A stretch of DNA of 64,000 nucleotides, from NCBI RefSeq assembly GCF_003710865.1, contig NZ_RHHO01000039.1, forward strand, positions 62,001 through 126,000, in the 5' to 3' direction. The notes beneath the pieces are model-generated. The model was not told the origin of the DNA and made no database searches. It was given only the letters and a program-made list of their open reading frames with translations. Source of the DNA: Brevibacillus borstelensis. Lineage in GTDB: Bacteria; Bacillota; Bacilli; Brevibacillales; Brevibacillaceae. This document shows, piece after piece, positions 18,356 to 27,243 of this stretch (position 1 is its first letter; each line of letters begins with the position of its first letter). Both the position numbers and the translations under genes were made by a program.

Positions 18356-18389
18356 AAAAACCTCCTCGTGTGCTTCGAGGAGGTTTTTT
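18356..18389 (+). terminator. Rho-independent terminator after the FakAB genes
   Basis: CCTCCTCG (18361-18368) pairs with CGAGGAGG (18376-18383), with A and T tracts outside the stem. Confidence 0.9.
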
Positions 18390-18521
18390 ATACGGTCCTG
18401 TGCTCTCCCGGTACATGTTGCGGCGCGCTGCATGGCAGTTGCGGACCATATGCTCTGGAAAACAGGGGGACTGTCATTTACACAATGAGCATGTTTGAAA
18501 AAACAAGGAGGGTGTATTTGC

Positions 18522-19030
18522 ATGCTGGCGACAGAGCGTCTTGTATTTCGTCCGTATACAGCAGAGGATCTGGATTTTTTGATGTCGATGACAGGTGATC
18601 CGGAGGTGATGCGGTATATCGGTCAAGGGAATGTCTGGACCAGAGAACAGACCGCCGAACGGCTGCGCATGTAGATGAACCGCTATGAAGAGGAGCAGGG
18701 GCTTGGACTGATGGTCGTGGCAAGGAAGTCTGATGGTGAACTGATTGGGCACGCAGGACTTGTTCCCCAGCTCGTCGATGAGCGCAAAGAGACAGAGGTT
18801 GGGTATTGGATCTCGAGAAGGCATTGGGGACAAGGCTATGCGTCCGAAGCTGCCCTGGCCTTGCGGAATTTCGGCCTGTCTCATCTGGGAAAAAAGCGGC
18901 TGATCTCGCTCATCCAATTTGACAATCATAGCTCAGTGAAGGTAGCGCGGAAAAAGGCATGAACTTTGAACGTGAAATCGTGTTCAACGGGAAAAGCATT
19001 GCGCTGTATTCTCTAACGCGGCAAGGCTGA
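18522..19030 (+). pseudogene. GNAT acetyltransferase, broken by a stop and a frameshift
   Basis: The gene starts well: AAGGAGGG, then ATG 18522 and a RimJ/RimL-like N-terminus (TERLVFRPYTAEDLDFL). An in-frame TAG at 18672-18674 interrupts it after ERLRM. The same frame continues with the acetyl-CoA-binding region (VGYWISRRHWGQGYASEAA) up to SVKVARKKA, where one missing G near 18957 shifts the frame; the true end GMNFEREIVFNGKSIALYS lies in the next frame and stops at 19030. Two independent lesions make a genuine pseudogene more likely than a sequence error. Confidence 0.85.
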
Positions 19031-19055
19031 AAGTGCCTAGCCTCCCCATCAGTTT

Positions 19056-19229
19056 CTATACCAAGTGATTCGCTTTATAAATGTCTGCCCGACGGCTCTC
19101 CATGTAGATAAACGGGTACTGCTCTTTAATCCGCTTGACTTCTGACAGATCCAGCGTGACGATTCCCAATTCTGGGTGTCTCAAGCAGACGCCACCCGAA
19201 CTGTCTCTTCTGCCTGTTTCCCTTCCCAT
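19056..19229 (-). pseudogene. Remnant resembling the C-terminus of a carbon-nitrogen hydrolase
   Basis: A 57-codon minus-strand frame ends HPELGIVTLDLSEVKRI, KEQYPF, RRADIYK and a stop. That pattern (GIVT-D-DLxxVxxxRExxPxxxxRRPDLY) is the C-terminal signature of nitrilase-like hydrolases. The first 20 or so codons do not look like the family, and nothing of the catalytic Glu-Lys-Cys domain is present, so this looks like a decayed 3' fragment. A second stretch at about 19184-19261 (LVAQNLIPVWEGKQAEETV in another frame) may be a further relic. Low certainty. Confidence 0.4.
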
Positions 19230-19260
19230 ACCGGGATGAGGTTCTGCGCTACCAGCTCAA

Positions 19261-20496
19261 TCAGCCTTCTCCGATACGATCAATTACCTTCACCCCGCGA
19301 TAGTACACCTGCCTGATGTCCTCTTCGGAGGTTATCTCCAGTCCAGGCACACCTGCTGTCACCAGAAAATTCGCTTCCAGTCCCTTTCCCAAACTGCCGT
19401 AACGCTTTTCCTTCCCAAGGACCATTGCTGGATTGCGGGTGATGAGCGAGAGGATCTCGTTTTCCCCATACCCTTGCTTTTGCAAAAGCTTCATCGCAGG
19501 CTGGGCGATGGCCATCAGCGTCTCCGGCCCCTTTAATTCCCGATCCGGAAAAGAAAGCCAGGAGGCCTGCTCGTGTGGAGGCAAGTAGGCATCGGTAGAA
19601 ATGGCGGTGGTCACCCCGGCCTGAACCAAGCGGCTGATTTGCTCCGGGGAATTCGGCAGTTCATGTGTGCCGCCCAGCGGAGTCGCGACTATTTTTATGT
19701 TCTTTTGGGCAGCTTCGATAATTTGCTGCTCGGTAATCCCGTGAGCGTGATGAAGCACATCCACTCCTGCAGCAAGGGCCATACGGATCGCTTCTTCGCC
19801 GCCGACATGAACGCCAATCGATTTGCCCGATCGGTGGAAAGCATCGACGACCTGGGTCAATTCGCTCTGTTCATAAATGATCTCGCCCGCCCGAGGGACC
19901 TCCTCCGGCTTGAAATTGGCCGGTGTGGCGTTGAGAAACAGATTCTCTCCTGGGTATTCGCTCTCGCCCGCCAGCACGTGCACGATCTCAGGGGCAGCTA
20001 AGCGCTCCCTCTCGACCGGATGGGGGCCGGTAGCCGCGGTAAAATGAGCAAGCTGCGAAAATCCAATCGAGATACTGGACAGAGAAAAGCAGACATCGAT
20101 GGGCACAAAGGAAGCGAGACGACGATAAAAAGCGAGGTCGAAGCTGCACTTTGGATGCCCGCAAATTTGTTCCCCAAGGGCCGTAATCCCGCAGGACAGT
20201 GCCTTGAGCAGAAGCGACATGCCGGCGGCTCCATGTGTTTCTTCCGTTACCGGAAACAGTGATCCGGGAGCGAACTCCAAAAGGTGGGTATGGCAGTCCG
20301 CCAGCGAAGGGGCAATGACCCAGTCCCGGCAGTCGAGCAAAGCCACTCCATTCGCCCGATGCTCTACCCAAAGCTTCTCCCAGGGGCCAATGTCAGCGAT
20401 CAGCCCGTTTTTCACAAGCATGGCTCCGTCGTTGATACTGCCTTTTTCGGTTACGGTCACCAGCTTCTTGGCCCTGATCATATACGTTCCGCTCAT
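19261..20496 (-). CDS. Amidohydrolase-family protein (imidazolonepropionase/prolidase type)
   Basis: A 411-aa metal-dependent hydrolase. Short beta-sandwich parts at both ends flank the TIM barrel. Visible metal ligands: DCHTHL (about 67-72), a His in GVHVGGEE (about 225), HHAHGI (about 247) and the catalytic Asp in STDAYLPP (about 304). The end has NPAMVLG and GSLGKGLEANFLV, typical of the family. Substrate is unknown. ATG 20494-20496 is 2 bases after the stop of the upstream Gate-domain gene, so the pair was an operon: uptake or export of a metabolite plus its hydrolysis is a reasonable inference. Confidence 0.82.
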   Translation of the reverse strand: MSGTYMIRAKKLVTVTEKGSINDGAMLVKNGLIADIGPWEKLWVEHRANGVALLDCRDWVIAPSLADCHTHLLEFAPGSLFPVTEETHGAAGMSLLLKALSCGITALGEQICGHPKCSFDLAFYRRLASFVPIDVCFSLSSISIGFSQLAHFTAATGPHPVERERLAAPEIVHVLAGESEYPGENLFLNATPANFKPEEVPRAGEIIYEQSELTQVVDAFHRSGKSIGVHVGGEEAIRMALAAGVDVLHHAHGITEQQIIEAAQKNIKIVATPLGGTHELPNSPEQISRLVQAGVTTAISTDAYLPPHEQASWLSFPDRELKGPETLMAIAQPAMKLLQKQGYGENEILSLITRNPAMVLGKEKRYGSLGKGLEANFLVTAGVPGLEITSEEDIRQVYYRGVKVIDRIGEG

Positions 20497-20498
20497 GT

Positions 20499-21277
20499 TT
20501 ACACCACCGAAGGCGTCACAAAGTATCCGATCACAAAAGCAGTGACGAGCCGCATGAGCATGCCGATGACAGCGGCTGCCATCGCTTCACGCTCCGTCAA
20601 GTCGGAATGGGCCGCCCATGTCGCAGGAACCTGTCCGAAGATCACTGACAAGGGCAGCCCCGAGGAGGCGAGGACAAAGGAACCGACAGCAAGGCGCGGG
20701 TCGATGCTTGCGGCGATTTTTTGCAGCTCAGCCATCGCCAGCGTGGGACTGGCCAAAAGGGACAGCATGCCTGTCGCAGGCTCGATGCTCAAAGCGGAGA
20801 GCAGCAGGGTAAAAGCGTTCTCGATCGGTTGCCAAACGCCAATGTATTCCAACAGGCCGATGACCCCAAATACGACAGCAACCGCGGGGATAATGACCAG
20901 CAAGAGCAGCTCCGTTCCCTCTTTGGCAGCGTCAAAGACCGTTTTGAGGTAAGCGGTGCCGGGAGTAAAACGCGGAAGCTCCGATTTATGGACAGCCATT
21001 TCATGACAGGAGCAAATACGCGGAACAGCGCATCTGTAAACCCGAGCCGTTCCAGCATCCTTCCGACGATGACGCTGACAATGACGGCAATTCCCACTTC
21101 CCCCGTGAGGAAAATGTCGACAACAATCGGAAATACTTTTTTGATAATGGCATCGAACAGGCCGGCCAGCGCATGCGGCCAGAACAACAGGGAAGCCAGA
21201 GACGACAAAACAAGGAAAATGCCGAGATATTCCACGCCTGTCCATTTTCTTCTTCCGGAGTCCTTCCGTTCGCTCAT
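20499..21277 (-). pseudogene. Nucleoside-recognition (Gate) domain membrane protein, frameshifted
   Basis: Two frames complement each other. The first begins at ATG 21277 (AGGAGCGAG upstream) and runs through membrane segments and VSVIVGRMLERLGFTDALFRVFAPVMKWLSI, a Gate-domain pattern; it then becomes nonsense. The other frame continues with PGTAYLKTVFDAAKEGTELLLLV, further membrane segments and a normal end (FVIGYFVTPSVV). The switch is near 20975-20995. The second part has no ribosome site, so I read this as one broken gene of about 259 codons rather than two genes. The family is related to YjiG/YjiH and SpmA/SpmB. Confidence 0.65.
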
Positions 21278-21470
21278 CTTGCTCGCTCCTTTCCTGGTCA
21301 AATCGCGCTTGCACAATCATGCTCCGTGCTGCAGTATATGAGCTGCCGCAGGAATGGGTGATGGCCCAGTTTCAATGAGAGGAACCTGTAGCGCTTTCAG
21401 AGGCGGTAAGATAAAATGAGAGTGAACCTTTCAAGGTGGAGAACCCCTTTGCATTCAGGAGGAGAACCGG

Positions 21471-22136
21471 GTGAAATATAAAAGTGTATTTGACATTATC
21501 GGTCCGGTCATGGTCGGACCTTCAAGCTCCCATACAGCCGGTGCTGCCCGGATCGGGCGGATAGCCCGCAAGCTCTTTGGCAGACAGCCGAAAAAAGCGG
21601 AGATCACGTTTTACGGTTCCTTTGCCAAAACGTATAAAGGGCATGGCTCCGATGTCGCGACAGTCGCGGGCATTCTTGATTTTGATACGTTTGATCTGCG
21701 GCTGAAGGACTCCCTGCAGATTGCCAAAGACCTGGGTATCGATATTGTGATCAACACTTCCGAAGAATTGACCGGTCACCCGAACACTTCGCGGATTCGC
21801 TTGAGCGACGATGAGAAGGATGTGGAGGTAGTCGGTGTTTCCATCGGGGGCGGCAAGATCGAGGTAACCAAGCTCAACGGCTTTGCCTTCCAGCTTGGCT
21901 TCGATACGCCGACACTGATGGTTTTGCACGAAGACCGCTTCGGAATGATCGCCGGCGTAGCCAAGGTGCTCACGCAGCATAAAATCAACGTGGGACTGAT
22001 GGAAGTCTCCCGGCACGACCGCGGGTCACGCGCGCTGATGGCGATCGAGACGGATTCTGTCGTCCTGCCAGAGGTGCTGGAGGAAATCGGGAACATCCCG
22101 TATATTTTTGATGTCTCACTGCTTTCTTTACAGTAA
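21471..22136 (+). CDS. sdaAB: L-serine dehydratase, beta subunit
   Basis: Subunit of the iron-sulfur L-serine dehydratase that makes pyruvate and ammonia. The 221-aa protein starts with the family hallmark FDIIGPVMVGPSSSHTAGAARIG, contains a catalytic-domain fold and ends with an ACT domain (about 148-221) that may bind serine. GTG 21471 has AGGAGGAG upstream. No glycine riboswitch or T-box is evident in the leader. It is followed after 26 bases by the alpha subunit. Confidence 0.95.
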   Translation: MKYKSVFDIIGPVMVGPSSSHTAGAARIGRIARKLFGRQPKKAEITFYGSFAKTYKGHGSDVATVAGILDFDTFDLRLKDSLQIAKDLGIDIVINTSEELTGHPNTSRIRLSDDEKDVEVVGVSIGGGKIEVTKLNGFAFQLGFDTPTLMVLHEDRFGMIAGVAKVLTQHKINVGLMEVSRHDRGSRALMAIETDSVVLPEVLEEIGNIPYIFDVSLLSLQ

Positions 22137-22162
22137 AGCGGGAGGAGAGGAGTGAACAGGAC

Positions 22163-23050
22163 ATGTTTCGCAACGTAGCAGAATTGGTAGAACTGGCTGA
22201 GTCCCAAGGGAAAAAAATTTCGCAGGTGATGATTGAGGCGGAGATGGAGGTTTCCCAGCGGACTCGCGAGACCATTTTAACGGATATGTACACGAATCTG
22301 GACGTGATGGAAAAAGCCGTCCGGCGCGGACTGACGGAAGACATCCGTTCGCACAGCGGACTGACTGGCGGCGATGCGAAAAAACTGCAGGAGTACATGC
22401 GCACAAAGCCGTTTCTGTCTGGCCCCACCCTGCTCAATGCCGTCTCCATGTCGGTCGCTGTGAACGAGGTAAACGCGGCGATGGGCACGATTGTGGCTAC
22501 GCCGACGGCAGGTGCTTGCGGAATTGTGCCAGGTACCTTGTTTGCCGTATCAGACAAGCTGAAGCCGACGCGCGAGGAGATGGTCAACTACCTCTTTACT
22601 GCCGGAGCGATTGGCTACTGCATTGCCAATAACGCGTTTATTTCCGGTGCTGCCGGCGGCTGCCAGGCGGAAGTGGGCTCGGCGACCTCGATGGCTGCCG
22701 CTGCGATTGTCGAGATGGCAGGCGGTACGCCGGAACAGTCGGCTCAGGCTGTCGCCATCGCCCTGAAGAACATGCTCGGTCTCGTTTGCGACCCCGTGGC
22801 CGGACTTGTAGAGGTTCCCTGTGTCAAACGGAACGCGATGGGGGCCGCGATCGCAACCGTAGCTGCCGATATGGCGCTTGCAGGGATCAAGAGTGTGGTG
22901 CCGACTGACGAAGTGATTGAAGCGATGTACCGGATTGGCTGCTCCATGCCGACTACCCTCAAGGAAACAGCACAGGGAGGTTTGGCCGCGACGCAGACCG
23001 GACGCCAGATCGAGGCCAAAATCTTCGGTGTGCAGCTGGAGAAAAAGTAA
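22163..23050 (+). CDS. sdaAA: L-serine dehydratase, iron-sulfur alpha subunit
   Basis: The 295-aa catalytic subunit that binds the [4Fe-4S] cluster. Conserved cysteines lie in PTAGACGIVPGT (about 119), VCDPVAGLVEVPC (about 212-223) and GCSMPTTLKETAQGG (about 262). The segment HSGLTGGDAKKLQEY is also typical. It ends with TAA immediately followed by the recG ATG, so sdaAB-sdaAA-recG form one unit, the Bacillus order. Confidence 0.95.
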   Translation: MFRNVAELVELAESQGKKISQVMIEAEMEVSQRTRETILTDMYTNLDVMEKAVRRGLTEDIRSHSGLTGGDAKKLQEYMRTKPFLSGPTLLNAVSMSVAVNEVNAAMGTIVATPTAGACGIVPGTLFAVSDKLKPTREEMVNYLFTAGAIGYCIANNAFISGAAGGCQAEVGSATSMAAAAIVEMAGGTPEQSAQAVAIALKNMLGLVCDPVAGLVEVPCVKRNAMGAAIATVAADMALAGIKSVVPTDEVIEAMYRIGCSMPTTLKETAQGGLAATQTGRQIEAKIFGVQLEKK

Positions 23051-25105
23051 ATGAACGAATGGTACGACGCGCCCGTCTCGCTCTTGCATGGGGTAGGCGA
23101 GGAGAGGGCCAAAGCTTTCGCAGGTTTGGGCATTGAGACTGTGGGGGAGCTGCTGGAGTATTTCCCGAGCCGCTATGAGGACTACCGCGTCCGCGATTTG
23201 ACAGAGGTGAAGGACGGAGAGAGGGTAACGCTGGCAGGCACGGTCTACGGCGAACCCTCTGTTCGCTTTTACGGCAAGCGAAAATCGCGTATCTCCGTCA
23301 AGCTGGTCATGGACAGAGTGGTGGTGACGGCGGTCTGGTTCAACCAGACATTCGTGAAAAGCAGGCTCTCTCCGGGAAAAGAAATTCTCGTGACCGGAAA
23401 GTGGGACAAGCACAAGCTGCAAATCACCGTCAGTGAAATGACCGAAACCGACTCCGACCGGGCACAAAAGAGAGGGGAACTGGCACCCATTTATCCGCTC
23501 GGCGGAGATGTGACCCATACGCTTTTGCGAAAAACGATCCAGCAGGCGCTTCGCCAGTACGGCGAGCAAATCCCGGAGATTCTGCCGGCCGATATCGTCA
23601 GTCGCTACCGGCTCATGCCCCGGCCTGACGCGATTCGGTCGATCCATTTTCCGCAGGATGCCGAGAACGGACGCCAGGCGCGGCGGCGGATCATGTTTGA
23701 AGAGCTTTTTTTATTCCAATTGAAAATGCAGGCGCTTCGCCGGATTGCCCGGGAGCAGACAGAAGGGACGGCTCTGCAAATTCCGATGGAGGAATTGCGC
23801 ACCTTTGTGAAGTCGTTGCCGTTCCCGCTGACGGATGCACAAAAGCGGGTAATCAAGGAGATTCTCACCGATATGCGTTCGCCGTACGCAATGAACAGGC
23901 TGCTTCAAGGGGACGTCGGCTCGGGAAAAACCGTAGTCGCGGCCATCGCTTTGTTTGCGGCAGTCAAAGCGGGTTTTCAGGGCGCTTTGATGGTGCCGAC
24001 AGAGATTTTGGCTGAGCAGCACGTCCAGTCGCTGACAGGGCTTCTTTCCCCGCACGGCATCCAGGTGGCGCTGCTGTCCGGCTCGCTTACAGCCAAACGG
24101 CGTCGCGAGGTGATCGGAGCCTTGCAGATGGGCTTGATTGACGTCGTTGTCGGGACTCATGCCCTGATTCAGGAGGATGTGTTTTTCTCAAAGCTCGGCC
24201 TGGTAATCACGGACGAGCAGCATCGCTTCGGGGTGGAGCAGCGGCGCATTTTGAGAAACAAAGGCCTTACTCCCGACGTGTTGTTCATGACGGCCACACC
24301 GATCCCGCGCACGCTGGCGATTTCCGCCTTCGGTGACATGGATGTCTCCACGATCGACCAGATGCCGGCGGGGCGCAAGCCGATCGAGACTACGTGGAAA
24401 AAGCATGAGCAGTTTCACCAGGTGCTGGAGCAAATGCGAGAGGAACTCGTGAAAGGCAGGCAGGCGTATGTCATCTGCCCGTTGATCGAGGAGTCGGAAA
24501 AGCTGGACGTGCAAAATGCGATTGACGTTCATGCTCAGCTCTCGCAGGTATTTCCTGAGTACGGGGTCGGTCTTATGCACGGGCGCCTGCCAGCAAAGGA
24601 AAAGGATGCGGTGATGCAGGCCTTTCTTTCCGGGGAGTATGCGGTGCTGGTTTCGACGACCGTGGTAGAGGTAGGGGTAAACGTCCCAAACGCGACATTC
24701 ATGATCATTTATGATGCGGAGCGGTTTGGGCTTGCCCAACTGCATCAGCTCAGAGGCCGTGTTGGCCGCGGCTCGGAGCAATCGTACTGCGTGCTGATCG
24801 CCGATCCCAAATCGGAGATCGGAAAAGAGCGGATGCGCGTTATGTGCGAAACGACAGACGGTTTCGAACTGTCGCGCCGCGATTTGGAACTGCGCGGTCC
24901 CGGCGACTTTTTCGGGACAAAGCAAAGCGGCTTGCCTGAATTTAAGGTGGCCGATCTGATGAGCGATTTCAAGGCATTGGAAGTGGCTCGCCAGGAGACG
25001 GCTGCTTTGGTAGAGAAGGAAGAGTTTTGGAAAAACAAGGAATACGTCTGGCTTCGCAGTTATCTGAAGCGGGAAGGTGTTTTGGACGGGATCGTCTTTG
25101 ATTGA
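23051..25105 (+). CDS. recG: ATP-dependent DNA helicase RecG
   Basis: Branch-migrating helicase that rescues stalled forks and processes Holliday junctions. In the 684-aa protein the N-terminal wedge (OB) domain (about 55-150) precedes helicase motifs: LLQGDVGSGKT (Walker A, about 286), TGLL and GTHALIQ, DEQHRFG (DEQH box, about 388), FMTATPIPRTL (motif III, about 416), and motif VI QLRGRVGRG (about 570). The C-terminal QSGLPEFKVADL is the conserved RecG end. A long terminator follows. fapR, next in Bacillus, is not here. Confidence 0.96.
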   Translation: MNEWYDAPVSLLHGVGEERAKAFAGLGIETVGELLEYFPSRYEDYRVRDLTEVKDGERVTLAGTVYGEPSVRFYGKRKSRISVKLVMDRVVVTAVWFNQTFVKSRLSPGKEILVTGKWDKHKLQITVSEMTETDSDRAQKRGELAPIYPLGGDVTHTLLRKTIQQALRQYGEQIPEILPADIVSRYRLMPRPDAIRSIHFPQDAENGRQARRRIMFEELFLFQLKMQALRRIAREQTEGTALQIPMEELRTFVKSLPFPLTDAQKRVIKEILTDMRSPYAMNRLLQGDVGSGKTVVAAIALFAAVKAGFQGALMVPTEILAEQHVQSLTGLLSPHGIQVALLSGSLTAKRRREVIGALQMGLIDVVVGTHALIQEDVFFSKLGLVITDEQHRFGVEQRRILRNKGLTPDVLFMTATPIPRTLAISAFGDMDVSTIDQMPAGRKPIETTWKKHEQFHQVLEQMREELVKGRQAYVICPLIEESEKLDVQNAIDVHAQLSQVFPEYGVGLMHGRLPAKEKDAVMQAFLSGEYAVLVSTTVVEVGVNVPNATFMIIYDAERFGLAQLHQLRGRVGRGSEQSYCVLIADPKSEIGKERMRVMCETTDGFELSRRDLELRGPGDFFGTKQSGLPEFKVADLMSDFKALEVARQETAALVEKEEFWKNKEYVWLRSYLKREGVLDGIVFD

Positions 25106-25150
25106 TCGTCGTCAGCCAAAACGTCCTGGATAGAAGGCAGCTAGACGACT

Positions 25151-25189
25151 GCGCCTTTTCGAGTGAATGGACTCGGAAGGGCGTTTTTT
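25151..25189 (+). terminator. Rho-independent terminator after recG
   Basis: GCGCCTTTTCGAGT and ACTCGGAAGGGCG form an imperfect stem with GU pairs, followed by TTTTTT. Confidence 0.75.
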
Positions 25190-25238
25190 GTTGGAATGAA
25201 CTTTGTTTATCGAAGGATCAAACAAGCGGGACAGCATA

Positions 25239-25272
25239 AGATGAGTTGTGATGCTAGATGAGTTGTGATGCT
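25239..25272. repeat. Two perfect tandem copies of a 17-bp unit
   Basis: The unit AGATGAGTTGTGATGCT occurs at 25239-25255 and again at 25256-25272 without change. It lies in the gap between recG and the lipoprotein gene. The copies look like a recent slippage duplication; no function is evident. Confidence 0.85.
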
Positions 25273-25389
25273 GCCAACTCAAGCCAATTCCGCTGTAATT
25301 CCCACCAGTCCCGGCCGTATGGCTGAAACGAAACACGCTTTCCTACGTCTTACAGGGAAATATTGTTAAGAAGTCAAAGGAGCGAAATC

Positions 25390-26985
25390 ATGGTTCAGAT
25401 GAAACGCTTACAGGCATTCGCGCTGCTTCTCGCAGGCACATTGCTTTTAACCGGATGTGTTCCTGCCGCAAGCACAGGCACACCGCCATCCGGCAGCGGC
25501 GGAAATCAACAGCCGGAATCACAAGCGCCACCTGGGAGTACAACTCCGGGGACAACCCCGAATTCCTCCTCCGGGCATCCGCCAACGCCTTCCTCCGCCG
25601 AGTGGAATCCAGCAGAGATTCCGTTTGACTATGCATCGATGAAAGCAGATGTTGTGATCCGACTGGATGAGGAGCCGGTACTGCAATCTCCGATCAGGAC
25701 TCCGGTTGGTAGTGGACCGCAGACATTTACGTTGTTCTTTCGTCAGGCGATGGACCGAAGCAGTGTGGTAGAAGCGATTGAATCGCGGATAAAAGAGAAG
25801 GCGTCTGCCGAGGAATGGTTTATCGAGCCCGACCTGGAGTTCCGTTGGGTCCATGATAAACAGCTTCACCTCCGGGCGACACCCAGGACGAGAGTACAGC
25901 CGGAAGACGGAATAAAGGAGTATGTATTGGATGTAAAAGGCGCACGCACCGCCAGCGGCCATGTTCTGTCGGAACCCCCTGGCTTCCTGGCTGTTGTTCT
26001 TGCTCCCAACCAATTGTGGAAGGTGAGCCTGGATGGAAAGGTGCGGGAGCAGATCAGCGGGTATCCCGGCTCGTATCATAGCGACTCTTTTCTCGACCCT
26101 GAGCAGCGATATCTGCTCTTGAGGCGGTATACGGAATATTGCGAATGCGACGCGCGGCATCCCCTCCTGTACGGGATCTATGACAGGCAGACGAACGAGC
26201 TGACTCGCTATCCAGTGGAGCTGACCACCAGTTACCGGGGGGAAGGCGCATTTGTTGCCGACCGGCGCGGCTTTTTTTATGCGGCACCGCAAGAGGGGCA
26301 AAACATGCCTGTCAGTGAAACTGCGGTTCCCGTCGAGATAGGGGAATTCGTTCACGGAGCCGACTTTAGCCATGACCGAAAAAAGCTGATCATGGCTGTT
26401 GGGCCCAAAGACCAGGAGCAAAATCTGGACCTGCTGCTGCTGAATCTGGAAACCGGAGAAAAGCAGCGGTTGACCGGTGCGCTGAAAGGCTTTGTGCCTA
26501 TCGATGAAATGTACGGAGATGTCATCCCCATTTCCTTTGATGATGACGGGCGGCAGTTCACTTTTGCGATGCGGCAGAGCCGTAGTTCCTTCGACCAATT
26601 GCGTTACCGCTATGACTGGAAGACGGAAAAGGTCAGCGCGTGGAACCCGCCTGTTCCGAGAGATGCTTGGGCTGGCTATACGCAAACCGATGACGGGATG
26701 TATCAGATGTATTGGAATGCGGGGCTGTTTAAAGGAAAGGAGCACCTGATGGATTTCCAGGGAGAAGGGTTGTGGCTCCCAAACAGTCACCGGTATTTGT
26801 TTGCGAGACATAAAGAGAACGCGGAAGGGCACGCGGTCGCGATGGACATTATGGCTTTTGACGCTGACCAGCGAAAGACGGACACGTTGATCACAGACCT
26901 CTCCTTCGGAATCAGCTTTATCGGTGCAAGCGCTGACGGTCAGTGGCTGTACTTGCTGAGCAGCGGCGACCTTCAGCCGCACTGA
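25390..26985 (+). CDS. Large lipoprotein with Ig-like and beta-propeller-like regions
   Basis: A 531-aa lipoprotein: signal peptide with lipobox LTGC (Cys about 21), then a low-complexity Pro/Ser/Gly/Thr linker (about 25-65). The region around 100-200 (TFTLFFRQAMDRSSV) looks like a bacterial Ig-like domain of the SbsA type. The rest has repeated short strands with turns such as SLDGK, DDDGRQFTFAM and SADGQWLYLLSS, as in TolB/WD40-like propellers. No enzyme motif is seen and I cannot name a function. ATG 25390 follows AAAGGAGCG. It is a single gene with no terminator visible before the palindrome at 27085. Confidence 0.72.
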   Translation: MVQMKRLQAFALLLAGTLLLTGCVPAASTGTPPSGSGGNQQPESQAPPGSTTPGTTPNSSSGHPPTPSSAEWNPAEIPFDYASMKADVVIRLDEEPVLQSPIRTPVGSGPQTFTLFFRQAMDRSSVVEAIESRIKEKASAEEWFIEPDLEFRWVHDKQLHLRATPRTRVQPEDGIKEYVLDVKGARTASGHVLSEPPGFLAVVLAPNQLWKVSLDGKVREQISGYPGSYHSDSFLDPEQRYLLLRRYTEYCECDARHPLLYGIYDRQTNELTRYPVELTTSYRGEGAFVADRRGFFYAAPQEGQNMPVSETAVPVEIGEFVHGADFSHDRKKLIMAVGPKDQEQNLDLLLLNLETGEKQRLTGALKGFVPIDEMYGDVIPISFDDDGRQFTFAMRQSRSSFDQLRYRYDWKTEKVSAWNPPVPRDAWAGYTQTDDGMYQMYWNAGLFKGKEHLMDFQGEGLWLPNSHRYLFARHKENAEGHAVAMDIMAFDADQRKTDTLITDLSFGISFIGASADGQWLYLLSSGDLQPH

Positions 26986-27084
26986 GCAGGAAAGCCTTTC
27001 CCAGATGGAGATAGTTTGGTAGACAGCGCACCTCTTATGTGAAGACCAGCTTGAATTCTGCAAGACGAGAAAAACGGTCGGCAA

Positions 27085-27122
27085 GTGGAATTAGCGGATG
27101 GTGCTATATTCGCTAATTCCAC
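27085..27122. repeat. 12-bp perfect inverted repeat without a T tract
   Basis: GTGGAATTAGCG (27085-27096) and CGCTAATTCCAC (27111-27122) are perfect complements around a 14-base loop. There is no T tract on either side. The 7-mer CGGCAAG occurs on both flanks (27079-27085 and 27127-27133). It lies between two convergent genes (lipoprotein plus, GNAT minus), so a terminator role is possible but the form is atypical. The remaining bases of the 26986-27243 gap show nothing further. Confidence 0.75.
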
Positions 27123-27243
27123 CACCCGGCAAGCATTTTGCAAGCACGAGAGTCTCCACTTTCCTTTTCTTCCCGGCTTGCGTTTCCTTGCACCTTCATC
27201 TTTTGCACCATTATCTTTGCTTTTGGCGTATAACTCCGTTCAG

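Noticed and set aside
21361..21470. Possible glycine riboswitch or T-box before sdaAB
   Set aside because: GAGAGG and AAGGTGGAGAACC resemble parts of these elements, but the paired blocks and the T-box core are absent.
25519..27084. 521-aa minus-strand frame across the lipoprotein gene
   Set aside because: The plus-strand frame has a signal peptide, lipobox and ribosome site; the minus frame has none of these and no recognisable motif.
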